From Diadophis punctatus similis (Eukaryota; Chordata; Lepidosauria; Squamata; Dipsadidae): a stretch of DNA of 64,000 nt. The stretch covers positions 164,494,534 to 164,558,533 of the forward strand of contig JALIGW010000002.1 of the NCBI GenBank assembly GCA_023053685.1, given 5' to 3'. The position numbers were made by a program, and so were the translations under genes. The number at the start of each line of letters is the position of its first letter. Position 1 is the stretch's first letter. Below the pieces are notes generated by a model that saw nothing but the letters and a program-made list of their open reading frames with translations, ran no database searches and was not told where the DNA came from. This document shows positions 1 to 11,118 of the stretch, one piece after another.

Positions 1-220
1 AGCTCTGACTGGACGGTGGAGAATGGAAGGATTTATACTCCTGTATGACCAGCTGTCAGCAAGGAGTATAAATCCTTCCATTCCCCACCATCCAGTCAGA
101 GCTCAAGAAGCTTCTTCGATGTGAAGCGAAACTTTCTTCTTCAAAGAAAAACAAGAAAGTCCAGTTGCCTCCTGAAAAAGCACCTTTGGGACAATATGAA
201 GAGACAGTTCCAAATGTTGT
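1..220 (+). mobile_element. Penelope-type element fragment: hairpin plus decayed hammerhead-like motif
   Basis: Positions 1-41 and 63-103 are near-perfect inverted repeats around a 21-base loop. Directly after comes a segment with hammerhead layout: a degenerate CUGANGA box (CTCAAGA, 104-110 region), one unpaired base, a stem (GCTTC with GAAGC) and GAAAC at about 139-143. The box has lost its essential G, and the GUC cleavage triplet reads TTT, so no activity is expected. Penelope-like retroelements are known to carry hammerhead motifs in their terminal repeats; the family name is inferred from that layout. The 5' side may continue before the window. Confidence 0.45.
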
Positions 221-2283
221 CATGTGAAGGACGCCTAGCCTGTTGGGTTGGTGCATCTCAGACCCAGGTTTTTAATAGATCCTGTTCAGCTCCAGGCAGT
301 ACAATAAAGAGAGCACCACTATAATCAAGCACATGCTTGGCTGGAACGTAAATGTTTCCATTACAGCATTGGCTCAGTTTTCTTTTCTTACCTTATTAGG
401 AACCACCCCTTCCCTCCTGCTCCTGTTGCTGCTAGGCTATTTTTAAAGTGCCTATAAAACATAATAGACATTTTGGACTGGTAGCATCTTCCAGGATGAT
501 TTATCTATAGCCCAGCACAAGCAAAACGTCATCATATATTTCATCACATTGACAGGCAACATTCCAGGGTTTATACAAAGACATGGCTCCTTTTTCCAGG
601 ACAAGCAGTCAGTCTTAGGAGCTTCTCCACTAACTCTTAATCACCCCATCAATAAAGCTGAAGAACTATACTTTGGGCATTCTCAGCTGCTGAATTATTC
701 CTCCTCAAGACTTTCACAGTCAGCAAAGACACTTTTCAGATCTTTCCTTGTTCAGAACTGTAATTATTCTCTTCAATATATATATTTGGGGGCCCGTTGA
801 TGAAGTATACGAATCCATCCAAAACACAAACTGTGACAACAGCAGAAATTAATCGCCTGTAATATTTGCTGTCAGTAGGCTACGTAAACAAAAATCCCTG
901 GGCTTTTTCCAAACAGAACAATCCGTTTTGTAAGAGCTGCAGTGGGTTGAAATGGAAGGCGATAAAATGTGATTAACTACATGCACTTAGCAAAGCTTTC
1001 TTCTGAGTTAATGTGTATAGTTGTCCAATGAGGCAGACTCCTCCAAACCATGAAATCATCTTCAGAGATATTGTTCTCCCAACAATCTCTTCTATCTGAC
1101 AACAAAGCTGCAAATATCTGAAAATTTAGGATCTAGCTTTAAAAAAAAAAATTAAAAAAAACATGGTTACCTTTCTTATAAGGGATTTGATTTAAGATAT
1201 ATGAAACAGTATAAAATTTTGCATGCTGTACTTTCCATTAGCATTCTGTCTGACTCCCTTGGACATTTACATGTGCATACTGTATGCTAACCTAGCAGCA
1301 GGATGCCTGCTGGTGCTGAATGATATTGTAGTAGATTCTGTGTATCCCGATAGGCCCCCTGCTGTATGCTAATGTGGGGACAGCCCAGGTCTGTTTTGAA
1401 TCTCATTTCTTCCCAGTCCCAGGATGACTGAAGGCAGCAGCTCTAAGTTAAAAGATGGGTCCATTTCAGATTAGATCCCTAATAACAAGGACCTTTCTGT
1501 AAGCTACCTAGTTATGGGTTTTTTACTTGGGGGATATGTGTGTTCTCAAGCTAGGGTTCCATCAAGCCCAGGAAGCAATCTAACAGTTAATTATTCATTC
1601 GTCTCCCTCACATTCTGCTAGAGAGAAGTTCTCTGAGGATGGGCTCCAGCATGAATCCGAAAGCTCAGAAGACAAAACCTCTGGTCCAGGTGACTGACCC
1701 AAATCCTGCAGCGTTATTCTGGAAGACGTATGTTCACCTTCATTCGTAGTCATTCTTAGTGATGGCACTAGTAGTGTGGTATTGCTGCTCAAAAAAGAAC
1801 CCACTGGTGCACTATCTGGTCAATACAAACTTGACCAACTTAAAGTGTCACTTCACTGCATTGCCTTTCCTCATTCTGAAATAGAAGGCATCAACCAGCA
1901 TTGCACGCAGCTTGGATATTTATGAGTCTCTGCCTCAATTTTCATCTTGAATGGCAAGGTTACTGGTGAGCCAAGGGAACACTCAGCGCTTCGGATGGAC
2001 ACAGCATATTTACGTGGAACAACCCATGGAAAGGTTATTTGTTAACAGTTTATATTTTGCCAAGGCAATATTATTTCACTCATTAACAGTGAGTTATCCA
2101 TTCATCTGTCATGCCCTTCGGTATTGATGGCTGTCTGCTTCTATCTTTCCTATGTCACCTTGTAGAAAGAATTGGAAAGTGGTGATGATGGCTTCCTGGA
2201 TTACCTACATAAAATACCTACTTAAACTAAGAAGTTAAATGTAGACTGCTTTTCCCAACTTTTCTGACCACATTGTTCTAAGC
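221..2283. other. AT-rich non-coding DNA
   Basis: No repeat with recognisable ends and no convincing exon is seen. Open frames are short and lack coding character. It contains only a poly-A run near 1141. Confidence 0.5.
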
Positions 2284-3224
2284 TAGTGGTTCCCAACCTT
2301 TTTGTGATCGAGTACCACTTGGAGGTCCCGTACAGTCGCCGCGTACCACCTGGTTCCAGAGAAACTAAATTCGATCAGATATCACTTTATTTCCATAATT
2401 GTACCGTTCCTTTTTTGGCCCCGCGCATCCAGCAACTGGATTCTCGGGCCGCTGGGACCAGGTGGGTGGCATGTGGCAACAGTTGCAAATCGTTGCCAGA
2501 TTATCTTGTGTTAGGCAGTAAACATTTTTTGTGAAGTAAAAAATAACTAACTAAAAATCGTTCATGACCCCGAAAGTGTTCGCATACCACCTGGAAGGCC
2601 CTCGCGTACCACTAGTGCAGGGGTCGGGAACCTATGGCTCGCGAGCCAGATGTGGCTCTTTTGATGATTGCATATGGCTCGCAGCAGGGGTGAAATCCTC
2701 CCGGTTCTTCGATACTCCGCATTGCCCGAAAACCCTGTAACTAAACGCCCAGACAGAGAGAAGTTAGCAACGTGGAAAGAGGGGCGACATTGACAACTAC
2801 CGCTGCTTGAGCGGTGGGCCAATAAGAGAGCCCGCTGATGGGGCCACGTGAGGGAAGTTTGTGTGGAAAGACGGTTGGGAAACCAAGGAAACAGTTAGCG
2901 GGAGTGAAGCGGTGAGAGGGCGGGGCCGGGGCCGAGCACACGCGGCAGGTGAGGGGCTTTGTGTGAGAGTGTAGACTTGGCTTTCTTGCTTCCCTTCGCG
3001 CGTCGTCCCGCCGCTCTGTTAATTGTCAGGCCGTATCAACCTCCCCCTTTTTCTGTGGTGCCTAATGGTGGGATAGTTTGAATAAATAAGCCAAGCGGCC
3101 GAAGGAGCCTTGGAGCTCCGATGCTGCCCTGCTCTAGTCGCCTGCTGGGAAGGCTGCAGCAGCCACCATCAGCTGGCGGCATAAGGCAAGAGGCAGGCGG
3201 GAGACGCGGGCAGGAGCTGGCTGT

Positions 3225-4850
3225 CGAGGGAGCGCGCGGCTGAGAGGCATCTCGCGCGGGGAGGAAACTTTGTCTGGCTTGGCTTCGAGAGCGAGCAAGC
3301 AAGCGAGAGCAGCGCAGCTACAGCCGGAAGGGAAGCAAGCAGCCTGTTCTGCCACTCAAGCCAGCGGCTGCCGGAAGCAACAAGGGCGTTAGGAAAAGAG
3401 AAGGAAAAGATAGAACTGAAGGAAAGAGTGGCGGCGCTCCTCCTTCTCTTTTCCTAACGCCCTTGTTGCTTCCGGCGGCCGCTGGCTTGAGTGGCAGAGC
3501 AGGCTGCTTGCTTCCCTTCCGGCTGTAGCTGCGCTGCTCTCGCTTGCTTGCTCGCTCTCGAAGCCAAGCCAGACAAAGTTTCCTCCCCGCGCAAGATGCC
3601 TCTCAGCCGCGCGCTCCCTCGGCACGACCGCAGCCGCCACCAGCACTCTTTTCTTCATTTGGGAAAAAGGATCTTGTGGTGCTGAGGGCTAGGAAAGAGG
3701 GAAGAAGAGAAAAGGGAAGGAAGGAAGACCAGAGATGGAAGGAAGGAAGGAAGGAAGGAAGGAGGGAGTGCCGAGGGAGCGCGCGGCTGAGAGGCATCTC
3801 GCGCGGGGAGGAAACTTTGTCTGGCTTGGCTTCGAGAGCGAGCAAGCAAGCGAGAGCAGCGCAGCTACAGCGGGAAGGGAAGCAAGCAGCCTGCTCTGCC
3901 ACTCAAGCCAGCGGCTGCCGGAAGCAACAAGGGCGTTAGAAAAAGAGAAGGAAAAGATAGAACTGAAGGAAAGAGTGGCGGCGCTCCTCCTTCTCTTTTC
4001 CCAATGCCCTTGTTGCTTCCGGCAGCCGCTGGCTTGAGTGGCAGAGCAGGCTGCTTGCTTCCCTTCCCGCTGTAGCTGCGCTGCTCTCGCTTGCTTGCTC
4101 GCTCTCGAAGCCAAGCCAGACAAAGTTTCCTCCCCGCGCAAGATGCCTCTCAGCCGCGCGCTCCCTCGGCACGACCGCAGCCGCCACCAGCACTCTTTTC
4201 TTCATTTGGGAAAAAGGATCTTGTGGTGCTGAGGGCTAGGAAAGAGGGAAGAAGAGAAAAGGGAAGGAAGGAAGACCAGAGATGGAAGGAAGGAAGGAAG
4301 GAAGGAAGGAAGGAGGGAGTGCCGAGGGAGCGCGCGGCTGAGAGGCATCTCGCGCGGGGAGGAAACTTTGTCTGGCTTGGCTTCGAGAGCGAGCAAGCAA
4401 GCGAGAGCAGCGCAGCTACAGCGGGAAGGGAAGCAAGCAGCCTGCTCTGCCACTCAAGCCAGCGGCTGCCGGAAGCAACAAGGGCGTTAGAAAAAGAGAA
4501 GGAAAAGATAGAACTGAAGGAAAGAGTGGCGGCGCTCCTCCTTCTCTTTTCCCAATGCCCTTGTTGCTTCCGGCAGCCGCTGGCTTGAGTGGCAGAGCAG
4601 GCTGCTTGCTTCCCTTCCCGCTGTAGCTGCGCTGCTCTCGCTTGCTTGCTCGCTCTCGAAGCCAAGCCAGACAAAGTTTCCTCCCCGCGCGAGATGCCTC
4701 TCAACCGCGCGCTCCCTCGGCACGACCGCAGCCGCCACCAGCACTCTTTTCTTCATTTGGGAAAAAGGATCTTGTGGTGCTGAGGGCTAGGAAAGAGGGA
4801 AGAAGAGAAAAGGGAAGGAAGGAAGACCAGAGATGAAAGGAAGGAAGGAA
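3225..4850. repeat. Three tandem copies of a ~550-bp unit, each holding a 180-bp-armed palindrome
   Basis: Units start at 3225, 3772 and 4322 (period 547-551). In unit 1 the left arm is about 3225-3404 and the right arm about 3442-3622, with a 37-bp loop. After each palindrome come about 100 bp of spacer ending in a GGAA tract. The arms are GC- and CpG-rich. Overlapping open frames on both strands here give nearly the same peptides repeatedly because they read mirrored DNA; they are not genes. Confidence 0.9.
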
Positions 4851-5263
4851 GGAAGGAAGGAAGGAAGGAAGGAAGGAAGGAAGGAAGGAAGGAAGGAAGA
4901 CCAGAGATGAAAGGAAGGAAGGAAGGAAGGAAGGAAGGAAGACCAGAGATGGAAGGAAGGAAGGAAGGAAGGAAGACCAGAGATGAAAGGAAGGAAGGAA
5001 GGAAGGAAGGAAGGAAGGAAGGAAGGAAGGAAGGAAGGAAGGAAGGAAGACCAGAGATGAAAGGAAGGAAGGAAGGAAGACCAGAGATGAAAGGAAGGAA
5101 GGAAGGAAGGAAGGAAGGAAGGAAGACCAGAGATGGAAGGAAGAAAGGAAGGAAGAGGAAGAAGAAGAGGAAGGGTGGGAGGAAGAGAAAAAAGTGAGAG
5201 GGAAAGAAAGAAAGAAAGAAAGATTTTAGGAAGGAAGAAAGACAGAAAGAAAAAGAAAGATGG
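4806..5263 (+). repeat. (GGAA)n purine microsatellite with AGACCAGAGATG interruptions
   Basis: GGAA repeats are broken at intervals by the same AGACCAGAGATG word, then decay into GAAA and AAGA tracts. It is an extension of the shorter GGAA tract that ends each of the upstream 550-bp units. Confidence 0.95.
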
Positions 5264-5273
5264 TAGGAGGGGT

Positions 5274-5386
5274 AGTCTTATACGAAGAGTATATCCCAAA
5301 CTCTATATTTTCATTGGAAAAGTTGGGGGTCGTCTTATATGCCCAGTCGTGTTATACGCCAGAATATACGGTATATGGCTCTCACT
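5274..5386 (-). mobile_element. End fragment of an ACCGTATA-type MITE
   Basis: Read on the minus strand it begins ACCGTATATTC and contains TATAAGACGACC and TATAAGACTACC words, resembling the TA-target MITEs at 35565 and 55905. The matching other end was not found, so this is a fragment inside the nested hAT. Confidence 0.4.
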
Positions 5387-5494
5387 GAAATAAATTTCCA
5401 AATTTTTTGCTTTCATGGCTCTCTTAGTCAAAAAGGTTCCCAACCCCTGCACTAGTGGTACACGTACCACAGGTTGGGAACCACTGTTCTAAGC

Positions 5495-7370
5495 CATCAC
5501 AGCGGAACAAGGAATTCAAGACCTATTTCCATGTAGGATATATTCCCCTTTTAGGATAAGCATTATTAAAATAGAGGAAGAGCAAACAAAAAAAATTAAA
5601 GACATGAGATACAAAAGAGAAAAGAAATCAGAACTAAAGGTAGTTTACATTAATAGCTTTCACAGTGCGTCCACTTAACATTCATTCTGTCGGGAACTTA
5701 ACATATCTTATAATGCATTTTTGAACCAGAAGCACATGTTCTCTTCATGCAGCCACTCTGCCTTTACTCTCATTTCCCTCCTCCTCCATGTCTACTTTTT
5801 ACAAAACAGTTCTATTTCATATTCTGAACAGTTCATCATTATTGTATTCTTCATTACTATAATTTTCTCCAGGTCCTTGTTAACTTGCAAATATGACAAG
5901 GTGATGAGGGTGGAACATTAATACACTAGAAGTAATCACATGCAGTATGTTTGACTAATGAATTAAATTTAAATTACATTCTTGTCCTGACCTGACTCAG
6001 TTTTTGGCTTGTGGTTTCTGCCCACTACTCAAAGCCAAGTATGGTCCTTGCCTCCCACAGTTGTGCAGTTCTATTTATTAAACATTTTGATCAAGGGCTA
6101 GCAACCAATGCCCAGCCCTTCCACCACACTTCCATCCTTTATCTTAAATCCTGGCAATACCAACAACAGCTGGGATGTCAGAATTCCATCAGAGCTGTTT
6201 GACATATTCAGACAAGTGCCACTGAAAAAAGAGGGCCCACTATTGCAAAGTGTACAAGATATTTAAAGAAAAATGATTTTAAAAATGCATTATTTAAGAT
6301 ATCTCCTACTCCCAATAATAAAAATAGAGCCAGCAAATCATTTGGAAATATTAGTTACTGTAAGGGAACAGATACCAATGCATAGGCTGCCAAATATTTA
6401 ACAGTATCAGTTGCTAAATAACAGATGTCAGATATCAAAGTCTATAGACTGTTCATTGTCAAATTTCAAATACTGTTAAGTATCACATAGCATGTTGATT
6501 ACACATACTACAGCCTAATATCCAACTTTGGCAACTTTTCATGAAAAACTGTTCTGAAGTATTTTCAGAAAGATTTATGAGAGTAAATTTAAATTAGCTA
6601 TAAATGCGATGAGTGTTGTTTACTAAAAATTTAGAACAACCCCTATACGGATCCTTTCCAAAACATGCTACCAGCCATTCAGAACCTAAACATGTATCTA
6701 GTTTATATCCTTCACAATTGTTTGTCCTACATATGTTGAGCTGATTTATGCAAACAGATGAGCTAGTAAAGTCATTTCTAGACTCTCCATTTTAAACTGC
6801 ATGGGGGAATTGATATTTGAATGCTTCCACAAGTGGAAAAAAAGTTCATACCATCTGGAGAATCCTGCAAAATTCAAACTGCTCATTGTATAAATTTTGC
6901 AGCTGACCATAGACTTTTATTTTGAGGGCTCAATAGACCAACCTAAAAATAAAACATAAAGTCATCTACTTGTCATGTAATTAATGTAATGTATAATTTG
7001 TCTCCCAAAAAAAATCTCATTTTTAATGTGGAGGGCATTTTTTCTTACAAAAAAAATTAAACAATTAAACCTCCCATCTGAAGTCTTTACAAATCAAAAA
7101 CAGTTTTAGTTGCTGAACGAGGCTGAATTTGAACAATTGATGGGAGGATTTTTAATGTGCAGGATCAAGATCAAAACTTGTAGTAAGAAGAATGACGACA
7201 AGCCTAAAGTACATACTTCAGGATTTAGCATAATTTCATTTAATCTTCTGAAACATTACATAAAAAAGCTTTAAGGGTTGGATCCACTGAAGTCAGATTA
7301 GCCAGTATTCATTGAAATCAGTGGAACAAATTCTTAAATAAATATGTTTAAAATAAATGTAGCTAACTTT
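5495..7370. other. AT-rich non-coding DNA
   Basis: Nothing with recognisable ends, repeats or coding potential is seen. Confidence 0.5.
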
Positions 7371-7441
7371 AGAATAGAATAGAATAGAATAGAATAGAAT
7401 AGAATAGAATAGAATAGAATTGAATTGAATTGAATTGAATT
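7371..7441 (+). repeat. (GAATA)n microsatellite changing to (GAATT)n
   Basis: Pentamers AGAAT run from 7371 and switch to TGAAT near 7420. On the minus strand it forms the 3' tail of the adjoining LINE. Confidence 0.95.
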
Positions 7442-7935
7442 CTTTATTGGCCAAGTGTGATTGGACACACAAGGAATTTGTCTTTGGTGCATATGCTCTC
7501 AGTGTACATAAAAGAAAAGATACATTGTCAAGAATCATGAGGTACAACACTTAATGATAGTCATAGGGTACAAATAAGCAATCAGGAAACAATCAATATT
7601 GATATAAATTGTAAGGATACAAGCAACGTTATAAGTGGGAGGAGATGGGTGATAGGAACAATGAGAAGACTAATAGTAATAGTAATGCAGCCTTAGTGAA
7701 TAGTTTGACAGTGGTGAGGGAACTATTTGTTTAGCAGAGTGATGGTGTTCGGGAAAAAACTGTTCTTGTGCCTAGTTGTCTTGGTGTGCAGTGCTCCATA
7801 GCATCGTTTTGAGGGTAGGAGTTGAAATAATTTATGTCCAGGATGCGAGGGGTCAGTAAATATTTTCACGGCCCTCTTTTTGACTGATGCAGTATACAGG
7901 TCCTCAATGGAAGGCAGGTTGGCAGTATTTTTTTT
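7442..7935 (-). mobile_element. LINE 3' end (CR1/L3 type) with microsatellite tail
   Basis: On the minus strand the sequence ends in an untranslated region with GGCCAATAAAGAATTC just before the ATTCT-type repeat. Snake CR1/L3-group LINEs with this sort of tail are known to seed AATAG-type microsatellites. The copy is 5'-truncated near a poly-T run at about 7930 and carries no long open frame. Confidence 0.75.
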
Positions 7936-8602
7936 TCTGCAGTTCTTATCTCAAAGAGTACATTTTGGATTGCATCATACTAAACTAGGGCTTGAATAGT
8001 AACAGTTTATTGAAAACATGGTTGTCTGGGTTTACACAATACTGAACACCAAATCATATGGTGTCTGAGTACAAAGTCAAACAAAATCAAGCGAGCCACA
8101 TTATAGTTTATCAGTCTGGTCTAAAAAAACCTACAAGATAAAGGAGGACAATCTCAGTCCTCAGTTCAAGCTTTGGGCCTTCAAATTCTTTTATATACTA
8201 GAACCAATAAACATAGAAATAATATGCTATGGAATCTGTCCCCTGATAGAATTGATACCAATCATGGAAATGGATTCCCCCACTACCTCTGCATATCCTC
8301 ACACCTGCCCCATGCTAGATTTTGGAGTGTAGAATTGCAGAGGGAGGAGAGGAGGACGAAGAGCTGCTATATGACTACAAGTCTGCTTTCATGGATGGTG
8401 AAAGCGGTCCATATTTTATCTTTCTCCAATACGTTACCTTTGGCATATCCTGAGCTATAATTCTCATCATACCCAGAGGACACACTGTTGATCAGAAAGC
8501 AACAGGAGCTGAAGAATAACTCTTCTTGAGTGCATCAATCATCCAGATGATCTCTTAGTGCAGGCCCTACTTTTTCTGTCAAATACGTGATACATGTTAC
8601 AA
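7936..8602. other. Non-coding DNA
   Basis: No repeat boundary or credible exon is seen. Confidence 0.45.
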
Positions 8603-8610
8603 GCAGGCAT

Positions 8611-8926
8611 CAGGGGTGGGTTCTAACTCACCTCGCTGCCAGTTTGCTTCCTCCTGCGCCGCGTGGGCGTGCGTGCACTTCACGTGTGCGTGCATGCGCA
8701 GTGCCAAAGAATCAGAAAAAAGGCAAAAACAAGATGGCGACTGCATGCACAGTGCCAGAAACTCGGCTTCTGCGCATGCTCAGAAGAAAAAAAATAATTT
8801 TTTTTAAAAAGATGGCGGCGCTCATGGACCGGCACCGACCGAACTGGGTCGGTGATGTCATTGTGACATCACCAGCGGATCGCTACTGGTTCAGGTGAAC
8901 CGGTCCGACCGGGAGGAACCCACCCC
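8611..8926 (+). mobile_element. MITE of the CAGGGGTGGGTTC family (hAT-like)
   Basis: It begins CAGGGGTGGGTTC and ends with GGAACCCACCCC, with CpG-rich, GCGCATGC-bearing sequence inside. The flank GCAGGCAT at 8603-8610 has only a weak match on the right, so the right edge is approximate. It is the same family as 15738, 16743 and 42217. Confidence 0.75.
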
Positions 8927-9876
8927 AAGGTGCATTTGTACGTTGGTTCCTGCTTTATACATCTCCTTACTGACTGACCTAGGAACACTGGTTTGCTTCC
9001 CAGGATGTTTTTGTGAAAGAAGGCGGTGTGGGTGAATGAAACCAATTTGCTAGGTGTCCCGGGCATTTTTATTAAGCCTTGTTCTGCTGGGCTTCAAATA
9101 ACAGCAACCACCCAATCTGTTCTCTCTCCCTGTATTTTAGAAATAAATGGAATACATTAGGCTAGCTTCTCAATGGTAATCACCCCAGGAGGCATTACCC
9201 CTACCTTGCTAGTATCATATGGTTATGCAGCCAGCTGTGCAGCCGCTTTCAATAGGATAGTTGCTATCAATTTCATCTCAGCACATCAGGTGCAGAAATC
9301 AGTTTGCTTTCTCTAAGAGTTTGATATTCATCAGCCTGGCAGAGTGGAATGAAAACAGTCCCAGGCTTTCTCTGTCTCAAGGAGGCAGTGCCCCTTGCAC
9401 AAGAAAGCCCAAAGAGGAAACGGATGGATCAGCCTAGGTGGAAAGAAGAACCCTGTTGGCAGAAATAATAATAATAATAAATTATGGAATTCTGTAATGC
9501 AGAACTTATGACCCATCCAACGAAATATATTGTAGGAGCCACTGCAGGGGGCTTAATTAACTTGTCATGTTTTTTGCTGCCTGCCTGGGCTGAAGAAATG
9601 AGAACATGGTTCACAAAACTGACAGAGCTGTGTTAGGCTCAGTCCATTAAACATTACATAAGTTTCATCATAATGCATACAAGAAGCATTATGGTATTGA
9701 ATTGAGATTCCAGAAATATAAGGGTTGCCTGTATTCATTGAAAAGAATCTCAGCCAAAAGAGGCACCTATGTATACTAGAGAATAGTAGGACATATCCTC
9801 AAAGGCAGTGCTTACAAAGGAGACAAAATTTCACGTAGACTCATAAGGTTTAGTGATCTAAGACCGGACCCACTTT
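8927..9876. other. Non-coding DNA
   Basis: A short (AAT)n run lies near 9467-9480. Nothing else is recognised. Confidence 0.4.
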
Positions 9877-10062
9877 AAATAGCAATAGCACTTAGACTTT
9901 ACAGCCCTCTCTAAGCAGTTACAGAGTTCAGCATATTGCCCCCAACAATCTGGGTCCTCATTTTACCGACCTCAAGGATGGAAGGCTGAGTCAACCTTGA
10001 GCGGGTGAGATCTGAACAGCTGAACTGCAGCTAGCACTCTAACCACTGTGCCACCTCGGCTC
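9877..10062 (-). mobile_element. tRNA-derived SINE
   Basis: On the minus strand it starts GAGCCGAGGTGGCACAGTGG, a polymerase III box A-like head, has a degenerate box B, and ends in the AGTGCTATTGCTATT tail. The copies at 19480 and 20083 are relatives. Confidence 0.85.
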
Positions 10063-10136
10063 ATAGAATACATTATACCCTGGAATGGGTATCCAAATCA
10101 TTCCAACTCATAACAAAACTTTTTTGTTAAACTACC

Positions 10137-10215
10137 TCACCAGCCTGTACATTCAGTGACATGTTGTACGCCGCCCTGAGTCCCTTGGGAGTTGGGTGCC
10201 TTATAAGAATGAGCA

Positions 10216-10302
<87 letters not shown>

Positions 10303-10348
10303 ACAAACAAATAAATAAACAAACAAACAAATAAATAAATAAATAAAT
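10137..10348 (+). mobile_element. Retroposon 3' end with a long (TAAA)n tail
   Basis: A short GC-rich segment with GTACGCCGCCCTGAGTCCC is followed by about 130 bp of AAAT repeats with a few AAAC units. The same GCCGCCC / poly-TAAA junction occurs at 42763-42862 (minus) and 45258-45317 (plus), so this is a 3'-end family, not chance. Confidence 0.7.
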
Positions 10349-11026
10349 CTTATTCTATTTGTGGGGTGGGATGGGGTCTTGGATTCCTCGGCAAATTCAT
10401 TTCATGATATAATTCTACTTAGACCTTATTACATTCTGTAATAAGTTGAACAATTTCCTGACATGTAAGGCCAGAGTCACTGGTTTATGGATAAAAGGAA
10501 TTTCTCACTTATGTTTATGGGGTCCATTAGATAAATGGAAATGGCAGTTCTGGTTCTTCACACAACAGGACTTTAGCATTACACTGGATTCCATACCATG
10601 ACATACAGTATAGCAAATCCTTGCAACAGCAACAAAATTCTAATAAGTCCTGGTTCGATAAGCGATCATAAGGAATAATGATCAGGATTTTCATTAAGAA
10701 AAATGCTGCAGCATGCATACTGCTATATACAGGAGCAAAGCAATGTCATGTGATCCTTGTTTAATTAAAAGGAGAATGAATGGGGTTTGCTGGTAAACAA
10801 TGTGTAACCATATGTCTTGGAAGATTAGTTCATAATAGTACTTAATGGACATAGCTGCTAACCCTGATTTGGATGCCAAAAATAGTCATTCAATGCTCTG
10901 ATTCCTATAAATTACTCAGCATACACTTTCCAACCAATACCTAAGCTTAGGAGCCTCTTAACTGCTTTTGCAAAGTGCATGTATGTATGTATGTATGTGT
11001 ATGTGCCTTATTGTGTATAGTATATC
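10349..11026. other. Non-coding DNA
   Basis: A short (TATG)n run lies at about 10977-11000. Nothing else is recognised. Confidence 0.4.
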
Positions 11027-11118
11027 AGCGATGGGTTGCTCCCGGTTTGGACCAGTTCTTAGAACCGGTAGCAGCAGTGGTGGGAGGCTCCGCTGACCTG
11101 CCCAGGATGCTTCTGCGC
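11027..11118 (+). mobile_element. Truncated MITE (CAGCGATGGGTTGC end)
   Basis: The left end CAGCGATGGGTTGC and the GAACCGGTAGC word match the GGGTTGC variant seen at 28513. The right end is missing and passes into the hammerhead-bearing repeat. Confidence 0.45.

Larger units (their letters stand above)
2618..5449 (+). mobile_element. Second hAT-type element nested in the first, enlarged by internal repeats
   Basis: It starts CAGGGGTCGGGAACC and ends with the complement of CAGGGGTTGGGAACC. The target duplication CACTAGTG lies at 2610-2617 and 5450-5457. About 65 bp at the left and 70 bp at the right look like a small MITE rich in ATGGCTC words. The centre has been filled with foreign DNA: a CAGGGGTGAAATCC end at about 2682, a GC-rich CpG-rich stretch to 3224, three tandem palindromes, a GGAA array, and the end of another MITE near 5274-5386. 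No transposase frame is visible. Confidence 0.85.
2284..5486 (+). mobile_element. Non-autonomous hAT element (outer), split by a second hAT insertion
   Basis: The ends are TAGTGGTTCCCAACC (first base mutated from C) and the complement of CAGTGGTTCCCAACC. They are flanked by the 8-bp duplication TTCTAAGC at 2276-2283 and 5487-5494, as hAT transposases produce. The outer element's own sequence is about 2284-2617 plus 5450-5486. An uninterrupted relative lies at 21859-22209 and shows the same sequence without the insertion. No transposase is encoded, so movement would need a partner element. Confidence 0.9.

Noticed and set aside
3491..4756. Repeated near-identical 64-184 codon frames on both strands
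   Set aside because: They come from reading the arms of the tandem palindromes. Composition follows the DNA repeat, not a protein.
4787..5299. Lys-Glu-Gly-Arg-rich and Phe-Leu-Pro-Ser-rich frames
   Set aside because: Direct translation of the GGAA microsatellite.
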